NCBI GenBank assembly: GCA_002205965.3
Contig: NADL03000091.1
Location: 1 to 64,000 of the forward strand
From: Kappaphycus alvarezii
Taxonomy: Eukaryota; Rhodophyta; Florideophyceae; Gigartinales; Solieriaceae
Length of the DNA stretch: 64,000 bases
Direction of reading: 5' to 3'
Shown: in pieces, positions 57,001-64,000 of the stretch
How the letters are laid out: every line of letters starts with the position of its first letter
Numbering within the stretch: position 1 is the first letter of the stretch
The notes under the pieces: generated by a model
Database searches by the model: none
What the model saw: the letters and a program-made list of their open reading frames with translations, nothing else
Told to the model about the DNA's origin: nothing
Program-made: the position numbers and the translations under genes

Positions 57001-57656
57001 AAGCTGAGAGATGGGACCGGCTATCCTTTCATTGTATTAAGCAGTCTCCTATTGGCAGGCCTGAAGCAACAGGTCAGCAAGTGTCGGGGCAAGGCTCTGC
57101 TCGATAGTGATTGAGGCTCTCTATTTGGGCTCCTTCCCCGTTGCATTTTGGGGAAAAAAATCTTTTCAGCCTCTTCCCTGTATTGTGCAACTATCACTAT
57201 CAGTGGTGAAGGTTTTGTCTCACTTTTATCAGTTTACTTTTCGAAGCATTTGTACTGTAAGCGCGCTAATAAATCCGCCTTCATCAGATTCAGATTATGC
57301 CTCCGATCTTTCCTCGAGCCAAGCCCCTTGGTTGCTTCTAGTGATGTCGGGTGAGCTCAAGTTGATAATGCAACAGAACAATATTACTTTGAGTACCTCC
57401 AAGAAAGTATTTCACGAAGGATATGGGAGTCATTGTTTCTTAAACGTCAGATTCAGATTGATTTTTCTAACAATCGAGGGAAAATCAATTACTGTATTAA
57501 CCAACTAATGGATAACAGGAAGTGTGTTTATGTCAGACTTTGGAGTATTGACAACCAGGGGAATTTTTGAGGTAGTCAAGTTAAAGCTCCCAACCTTTCC
57601 ATTACTCACAGTAAACCAAGCCCAATCCCCCCAGTTAAAGGTTGCCCAAAGTACCA
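57001..57656. other. Unassigned segment between inverted tails
   Basis: The plus frame 57107-57508 (133 codons) is not recognised. TGAAGCAACAGGTCAG at about 57062 recalls TGAAGCAACAGGCCAG at about 33823, hinting that the type D element extends beyond its tail. Confidence 0.35.
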
Positions 57657-57760
57657 GTGGTCACCCTCTGGGATATTCCGGGCCATAACCGGCCATATCT
57701 TTCAAATATTAAAGCAACCCACATCCCCCCTCTGGTGCAGCATTCCTGCAGGTATCAATC
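57657..57760 (+). repeat. Retroposon tail type D
   Basis: GGCCATATCTTTCAAATATT then AAAGCAACCCACATCCCCCC, matching 3066-3146 on the same strand and 33511-33595 inverted. Confidence 0.55.
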
Positions 57761-57769
57761 AAAAGGACT

Positions 57770-58175
57770 GGCACCTACTTTGTAGAGGCTATTCCAAAAC
57801 TCACATCCCTCAACGCGGCAAAGGCTGCAAAGCATAGAAGATATGAATCTTTTATCGCGACCGCCGCCCGAAGCAGGCTCATGTCTATCCATATACCACC
57901 CTCGGGGGCTGGCACCCAGACACCCACGCAGTGCCAACCGGCGTGCACGGAACGTGGGTGTTAGGGCAATGGCGACATACGGGACGGTTCGAGCGGTTTT
58001 TAACCCAGAGGCATGTGGCAGCAGCAGTGATGTCCCATGCATCATGCCTGCTGACAGGCTTCGAGGCAGCCATTTCGGCACGTGAGTCACATTACCTATT
58101 ATCCTGAACATGTCTAGCATACACGGGGGATAGCCGAACCGCACTTTTCAAAAAGTAAAGAACCAAATCAATCCA
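57770..58175 (+). repeat. Type D retroposon 3' end, inverted relative to 56902-57000
   Basis: Ends with GGGGGATAGCCGAACCGCAC, CTTTTCAAAAAGTAAAGAAC and CAAATCAATCC. The preceding 300 bp are GC-richer. A minus frame of 129 codons (57755-58144) and a plus frame of 80 (57843-58085) overlap here without recognised domains. Confidence 0.5.
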
Positions 58176-58232
58176 TTCCAGAACACAAGCATTCCCTGCT
58201 CTGTTGTGGGTCTCTTGAAATCTCAAAAACAT

Positions 58233-58256
58233 TTAGCTTGAAAGATTTCAAGCTAA
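58233..58256. other. Tight palindrome (11-bp arms, 2-bp centre)
   Basis: TTAGCTTGAAA, GA, TTTCAAGCTAA: perfect inverted arms. It could be a regulatory site or a mobile-element end; no partner copy is seen. Confidence 0.7.
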
Positions 58257-58663
58257 GTTTCACCACCATAAAAGCAAATACGTAACCATTCAAGCTGACT
58301 GGTTATCAGATATCTTATATGTTAATGTAAATAACCCCCATGTGGTCGCTGAATTCGAGTTACAATAAACATACCCTACGTTTCTCTCACCAATAATTTA
58401 ATTTTTTAATTTTATGGATTTTCCGTGACATAATTCGATGTCGAGTGAGCCCTTTTCTCTAACAGGAGCATGCCTCGTTGCTAGTTTCTTACAACGCCAA
58501 CTGATTTTGGCAGGGCTGTTAGCTGTATTGAAACGAAAACGATAAGATGGGAAGATCGTGGTGCTTAACTGCTTGTAAAACGAGGCCAATTGTTGCGCAT
58601 AGGATTTGATTAAATAGGTACAGGCTTGCAAACGGGAAGAGTGTACGTCGAAAGCTATTCATA
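58257..58663. other. Unassigned spacer
   Basis: No gene or repeat copy recognised. One minus frame of 77 codons at 58398-58631 lacks features. Confidence 0.4.
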
Positions 58664-59101
58664 GTGGCTGCAAGGTTCTTTCTTTCTCATTTTAATATTT
58701 ATCACGTTTTACGATGCAAGTCTGTGGACTCTCTCCTTTACAATACTCGTAGTAATGATACTATGCTTTCCCCTTTTACTCATTGTAAACAAACTGAAAA
58801 CTTCCCTCATGGACAGTTGCCCGTTACAAGGGCAACTTACTCATTTTTGCAGCTCGAACTCGAGAAAATGATGTGTCCAGGGATATATCCGCTCTTTAGA
58901 CCGTTTACGGAGAACGGAAGGAGTCAGTGTGATACGATTTCCAGCCTACCTTGGTTCAGAAACAGATTTGGGTACATACTTGTAAACTGCCATACCGCCC
59001 GAGGGCTGGTCCCGCAGATCTGTTACCTTTGTGATATTAGGCAGCGTTGCGATGCGGGCACTAGAACGGCAGCCAACCATCTCCAATTCTTAAACTCTTA
59101 A
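58664..59101 (+). CDS. Hypothetical ORF, 145 codons
   Basis: Not recognised. The frame opens at an ATG (58664) and ends at a stop 135 bp before the next ORF on the same strand. The N-terminus is hydrophobic/aromatic (MAARFFLSHFNIYHVL), the centre is Thr/Ser/Gly-rich, and eight Cys occur, mostly in the C-terminal half (CYLCDIRQRCDAG). It could be an upstream exon of the 59236 gene, an independent decayed gene or a chance frame. Weak evidence. Confidence 0.3.
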   Translation: MAARFFLSHFNIYHVLRCKSVDSLLYNTRSNDTMLSPFTHCKQTENFPHGQLPVTRATYSFLQLELEKMMCPGIYPLFRPFTENGRSQCDTISSLPWFRNRFGYILVNCHTARGLVPQICYLCDIRQRCDAGTRTAANHLQFLNS

Positions 59102-59235
59102 CATTTTCCTTCATGCCTTTCACTACCCATCGAGCGCCATCGTGGAGTTAAAACCACACCGCACCCGTCCAATCCTACTTCTTGAATCTTGGAATCTAGT
59201 TTGAAACGTGGCTTTCTGAGCTCTACTCGCTGGTT

Positions 59236-61522
59236 ATGGATCCCAGCTACACCCCCACCATGACATGCATCAAAAAATGCAGCCACCAGAACTATCGTCG
59301 ATACGGTGTGGCTATCTTGAACGTCTGGTATCTCTCAAAGTATGCCGATAAGTTTTCCAACTTCGCTTTCGCCAACATTTACCGTGATGCCTTTCAATTC
59401 GCCAGCAATTTTGCACCTGGACAATATTGGAAGATTTACGGACGCGTTTCAAGCCGCTTCAAATACCATATCCTGCAACGCTTCCACAACAGTGTCCGCA
59501 AGTTTGATGTAGTTGACATACTAGCCCAGCAGATGAACGCGAACGGAAATGCAGCATTTTATCACGCGCTGGGCGGTGAAATAATCGGTGGAGGAAGCCC
59601 GTTCAACCACGAGGTTGATTTACAGCTTCTCGACGGAATAGCAACCTTGACAGCCTCTGGTAATTATTTGTATAACCAAATCTTAAAGGTAAAGGGCAGG
59701 GAGGCGGCTGAGCTTGCCAAAGAGAGGTATATGAGAGGCTATAGCCGGGTAATAAATGTCGCGGATCACGACGACTGGCATGCTTTTGAAATGAGTTGCT
59801 CAGTGCCAGGCATGCTGGAGCGGTCACGCGAAACAAGGAATTGGACGATGCAATGCTTTTTGCAATCTCTTACAAAGGTTCAAGTGTCAAAATTACTCGT
59901 AGAATGCACCTTCTTAACGAAGATGGTACAGATGAAGAAGAGGGTATTCTCTTGCAAGAATCCAAGGCTATGACGAGCGATATTGTTAACGATTTTCGCT
60001 GGAGCCAAATTGTTCGGTCTTGCATGACGATGGCGGCCGAAGCGGGGAAGAGTACGGTGCGTATCTGGTTGGACCGCCTAGTGATGATGGAAACCCCAAT
60101 GGAGGAGCGGGAGAGGATCTATGGGATATTGGACTGGGAGGACTTTGGTCTATATGCCTACGCTGTCTGCTGCCCGTAGTACGAGTTTATGACCAGTCAG
60201 AGGTGGAGTTCGGGACGGACTTTTGGAGGAAACTTGAGACAGTCATGGGTGTTGCGGGAAGGGCTTGTTGTAGATGATATATGCTGCGACAGTATGACAA
60301 GTCCATTTACTACAGCCCGAGTTTGTACACAAGACAGTTGAATGGCCTATCTGTCATTGGTGGGGAGGAAGGTACGTGAGGGGTAACTCTAGCTGGGCCA
60401 CGGCAGTATTGACGGATGCGGTGACTGTCGCACAGGCAAATGAGGATTCGCACTGTTGCCAGCATAAGCGGGTGGAAAGCATGGGCTCTAGCACGATTGC
60501 AGAGGGGGCCTACAGCAACAACCACTCGTTATGATGCTTAGGGAAAGGCCGCTGGATATCACGCTGCGGAACTTTCAGATCATTGCTTTCTGGGAGTCTT
60601 TGTGTGCCAGAGCCAATTTCTGACTGGAAAGTTACATGGACATGTCGGTCCTAAAATCGACGCAGTATCGCAGATCTCGCGATGGGATGGAGTGACAGAG
60701 TGGGTTGGGATGGTGCGGCACGGCTGCGAAGTACGAGAGCGCAACGCAATTATGCTCTTCCTTGCAGAGAATGTACAGGTTTCACTATATGCAACTACAA
60801 CGGGACATGTGGCGTCGATGTTGTCCCTGACCACCGCCTTTGGGAAACATAAGCGCACACTGGTGGTAGATTTGGCTCGTTACTCGACAGCAGCAATCGA
60901 CAAGTGACGGCAGTTGCGGAGGCGACGGGACTTTGGGATGGGAACATTCTGCCAGGGGAGTACGAATTCGTGCCAAATCCGGATGTAGAAGGATGCTGAG
61001 ATTGGGGAGAGCGGCGCAGTATTCAAATACAAACAGATGACGGTCCGGCTCAAGTGGACGCGCTTGGGATTGTGGGTGACTGTTCTGTTCGCGATAGCTG
61101 TTGCGATTCCAGTTGGGATAGTTGCGCCGGTTAGTCTTTTTATTGGGATTCCACTTGTCCTCGTCTTCTGTGGTATGCTGTTTGTTATGAGCTAGGAAAC
61201 AGAACTCCGTGGCCTTGGGTGGACCGCACGGGGTCGGCGAGGCGCTTTTTGATAACCTCCTTATGCATGGCCTGTACGCAGCTGGGATCAAAAAGCAGTA
61301 CAGGCGCCTAGTGAGCTCAAGATATGACGAAATGCGATGGTACTAATTTGCAATCACCAGACTTGCAGATCCTACAAGAGAGGGCATTCGAACGGACTTC
61401 CAATGTGTGGACTAATCTGTCGTGCGTACATGGAGGACCCAACTTATTCCAACCAGTATCGAAAATTTCAAATCCCAGGAGCACACGTTCCCGCTGAAGC
61501 CAATCGATACCATACTTCATAG
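59236..61522 (+). pseudogene. Large decayed gene, possibly HET-domain-like, with hydrophobic C-terminal segment
   Basis: The first frame, 59236-59973 (245 codons, ATG start), reads clean until about 59800. Frame 3 (59796-60179) then continues naturally with ELDDAMLFAISYKGSSVKI. A second shift near 60180 goes to frame 2 (60020-60277, VRVYDQSEVEFGTDFWRKLE). Later fragments are at 60602-60907 (TGHVASMLSLTTAFGKHKRT) and about 61030-61193 (LGLWVTVLFAIAVAIPVGIV, two likely membrane helices). AISYKG, then IWLDRLVMMETPMEERERIY, then a Trp/Arg region vaguely recalls the ALSY...WIDALCINQ...ER layout of HET proteins; this is a weak resemblance. At least three frameshifts indicate a pseudogene of a ~700-residue protein. 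Confidence 0.45.
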
Positions 61523-61543
61523 CCAAACGCACCTCCGCAAGCG

Positions 61544-61694
61544 GCTTGCTTTATGGCCTGCCTTAAGGTAGCCTTTTGGGGAGCGTATTTCTCCCCAATT
61601 ACTCTTCATATGCCCTTTTTAGTCGATTGTGGTGGTCTGGTGTAGTTTAGGATATAGTCGAATACATCTTCCAAAACACCCAAACCCTACCCCT
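61544..61694 (+). mobile_element. SINE-like retroposon, tail type B, diverged
   Basis: About 150 bp on plus, from CGGCTTGCTTTATGGCCTGC to ACACCCAAACCCTACCCC. It is full-length but more diverged than the 54.4 kb copy. Confidence 0.65.
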
Positions 61695-61817
61695 CTATGG
61701 CGATGAGCAAAGTAAACATTTTTGGAAATCCATTGCGATGGAGTTTACAGTTTATTGGTCGAGGCCTCTATGAACGTATCTGTAAGAGCCACAGAACGTT
61801 CCCATGGATACGACCTG

Positions 61818-61924
61818 GAAATGGGGGGTTAATTTACTGTGGTAGATATGTGGGTTGGTATTCAGCAAATTTGTACCGGAGCGTAGATATCGTCTCATTG
61901 TCAAGCCAATTCCGAAAACTACTC
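61818..61924 (-). mobile_element. 5'-truncated non-LTR 3' end, tail type A
   Basis: Only the last ~105 bp of tail A. Flanks GATACGACCTG (61807-61817) and GATAAGACCTG (61925-61935) match at 10 of 11 bases and are read as its target-site duplication. Confidence 0.65.
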
Positions 61925-61935
61925 GATAAGACCTG

Positions 61936-62883
61936 TCAGTTAAGGTGAGGACTTGTGCTGCCAGTGTGCAAATCTCGCGCATGCTTCTGGCGCGTGTCAA
62001 TGATATTGAGACTCCTGCAGTACTGACGCCCTGTTTAGAGTTTAACAAACAAGATAATGTACAGGGATTGCGGGGAAAGGCAAGAGGGTGCAGCCGAAGG
62101 GATCTTCCCCCTTTTTGTGTCGGAGAGCCGGCTCGCTCTCCGAGCACTGCTTTTATGATTGCATTCTGTTCAAATGAAAACTACTGTAGGCTCATGTGTT
62201 GATTTCGATAAAAACAATGCGGGTGCGGCGAGGTGCTTCTGGCGCCGGTTTTGACCAATCAATGGCTGACATGGTTTCGCTACGCAACCAGGTCACTTGC
62301 CATTTCTGGCACCGTCCTCGAAAGACTTCCGCCATACATACAGCTTCCGTGAGAGATCAGGCACGAGCACCTTCTTCCTGTGTATCGCTGACCAACATAA
62401 ACAATAAAAACATCGATAAACGCCGTAGCACAACATCTGGCATAGTTATAAAGGAAACGAACAAAGGAGCCTCAAAGGGAACAGAAAAATAGACACAACA
62501 GTCCGATAAGACATCAACAGGAAGTAGGACCAAACAGTCCGATGAAGTATGAGCACTACATGCTATCCAACAGTCGTAATAACATAAGGACAGACAACAA
62601 AAGTACAAGAATCATAGACCTAGTAAGTAGACACGTTAAACGCCATAAAAAACCTCTCTAAAGAAAATTGGAGAATATATCTTTGATCTAATTAATGAGT
62701 CTACAAAGACTCGTGTTCATCCCTGGAACCAATCAGCCGAAAACAAATTAATTAAGAGAAAGAATATTCAAACCAACGCGAGAAACAAAACGAAGAAGGA
62801 TCAGAACGGGGACAATTTTGATAGCATATTTGCAGGCTGTTCGGCCGATTCGATGTAATGCAAGCGGATGACTTGGGCCGAGA
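61936..62883. other. Unassigned region, probably including the copia 3' LTR
   Basis: No gene recognised. Since the RNase H of the copia element ends at 62884 on minus, its 3' UTR and LTR should lie here. The CAACAGTCCGATAAGA / AACAGTCCGATGAAG repeat at about 62498-62545 is a local duplication. No second LTR is in the window to confirm the boundaries. Confidence 0.4.
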
Positions 62884-64000
62884 TTAATACTCGGCGTGGT
62901 GAATTTTCAAGCCGATGTGTTTGTTCTTTGCGGATTTCGACATTCGAGTTGCCAGGGGACTGTACTGGGAGCTATCCATGAAAACGTCCGAAGACTGAAA
63001 GGAGACTTTCGAATTCCAAGCCTCCGCATGGCATATTTCCCAAAACAGCTTACAGAGCCATTTAAATTTCTTAGCACAGAAGATAGGGCCATAATCTTAT
63101 TTGGCTGAAAAAATGTCAAACTGATTCGCATTTTTCCTCGAAACAGAAACGTCGTTGACGGTGATAACGAAACCTGCAGCTGCACGTCCGGTTTCCTTAC
63201 ATCTCTCCCAGTCGGCGTCAACGAATGCGACAAGGGAGGAGGGCTAAGGACGCTGTTGCTTTGAAGTGAAATCCATAGTCTGAGGTACCGGCAAGGTAAG
63301 GCATGAGGCGTTTTAGGTAGGAAAAGCTTCGCGAAGTCGGCAAATAGAGATGAAAAGTGAGATTGGGACTGGAAATGATAGGTTGGGTCGTGTGCTGACG
63401 GCTTGTTAAAGCAAACCGATGATTGAGCGATATTGAGCATGAGAAACTGGATGCAGAGGGGATCATCACCATGAGCTGGGAGGTGATAAGCATTCAAGGG
63501 TAGCGCTGTGCGTACGCTATTCAGATGATGAAGGCCATTGATTTCCAGAAGTGTTTTGACGTACTGCGTCTGATAGACCTTAATGAAGTCTGGGCCACGA
63601 GATTTGTGCCAACCGATGAGAGAACAAAGTGATCCGAGAAGCTTGATATCAAAACGAGCAGAGATATTCTCTTCGAACGAGGCCATTAGCGAGCTGCTAT
63701 TGGAGGCGAAGGTGAGGTCTTCGACAAAACGACAATAAGAATGAATTCCTGGCCTTCCAGATAGAAGTTGAGTTGTGCGTCATACTGGGATGTACAGAAA
63801 CCCCATGATCAGAGACATGGAACCCCAGATTTCCCAGACTGGCGAGTTCCATACATTGACATCACTAGCTTTGCTACATATCTGGTTTGACAGGTATGCC
63901 TGGAGAATCCGTCGGTTTGCTTCTTGAGAATCGTAATTTCCATTTTCCCGTAGAGGTAGGCATTGGAGGCATCAGCTCCTTCAAGTTCAAAATTATGACC
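62884..64000 (-). pseudogene. Ty1/copia reverse transcriptase-RNase H, C-terminal part, decayed
   Basis: Read on minus from the window edge. RT palm ADASNAYLYGKMEITILKKQ (about 63975), then a LVMSMYGTRQSG block (the L..SLYGLKQ motif), then VVFVEDLTFA where copia elements have YVDDI (second-frame fragment near 63715). The frame 62907-63686 continues with the palm/thumb (DIKLLGSLCSLIGWHKSRGP) up to LNAYHLP. After frameshifts come LKRLMPYLAGTSDYGFHF (63218-63493) and RNase H with FVDADWERCKETGRAAAGF, then KNKHIGLKIHHAEY, ending at a stop at 62884-62886. RNase H after RT and the KHI motif place it in Ty1/copia. Several frameshifts and stops make it inactive. Integrase and gag would lie beyond 64000. 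Confidence 0.85.

Noticed and set aside
1..64000. CRISPR arrays, bacterial operons or riboswitches
   Set aside because: No regularly spaced repeats of the right size, no Shine-Dalgarno-organised gene runs, and the tRNA and retroelements are eukaryotic.

Overview
The window is nuclear DNA of a eukaryote and is almost entirely repeat-derived. Evidence for this: a eukaryotic-type tRNA-Ile gene with anticodon AAU and no CCA in the DNA; remnants of a Ty3/gypsy element, a Ty1/copia element, a gag-protease-integrase LTR element and a non-LTR element with a restriction-like endonuclease; short retroposons with target-site duplications (TSDs); and a MITE-like family. There is no bacterial operon structure. 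The lineage cannot be fixed from the sequence. A repeat-rich alga (for example a red alga) or another protist is only a guess. I find no intact protein-coding host gene.

Layout. 1-3060 is AT-rich and empty. 3-7.3 kb holds 3' ends of the non-LTR family in both orientations. 7.34-8.27 kb is a solo-LTR-like repeat with four 39-bp tandem units; its second copy is at 37.7-38.5 kb. 8.5-10.9 kb holds LTRs carrying an unusual acidic ORF, one of them in a foldback inverted repeat. 12.2-20.06 kb is one insertion made of LTR-internal-LTR-internal-LTR, coding on the minus strand for Gag, zinc knuckle, protease and integrase but with no reverse transcriptase seen. 21.67-22.39 kb is a broken ubiquitin-conjugating E2 of the UBE2O/BIRC6 type. 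24.47-29.7 kb is a decayed Ty3/gypsy element whose 5' LTR is related to the acidic-ORF LTRs. 30-37 kb has little that I recognise. 39.2-39.6 kb and 23.8-24.2 kb are two copies of a 0.4-kb element ending in a palindrome. 40.64 kb is the tRNA gene. 43.5-45.56 kb is the best non-LTR copy, 5'-truncated and flanked by a perfect 15-bp TSD. 45.6-52.0 kb is an AT-rich desert. 52.0-53.4 kb is an acidic-ORF LTR. 54-58 kb is a nest of retroposon 3' ends. 58.7-61.5 kb contains a multi-frameshift gene remnant ending in a hydrophobic segment. 62.88 kb to the window end is a decayed Ty1/copia RT-RNase H.

How the parts relate. The many small repeats fall into one retroposon superfamily with at least four 3' tail types. 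The tails end in similar AGTAAA...ACCC...CCCC sequences, and several share a GCTTG..TGGCTGGCCT stem. This suggests that non-autonomous retroposons (a ~155-160 bp SINE-like form with TSDs) use the machinery of the endonuclease-bearing element. The strongest candidates for something undescribed are the LTR element lacking RT, the acidic ORF upstream of the LTR TATA box, and this shared-tail retroposon system.
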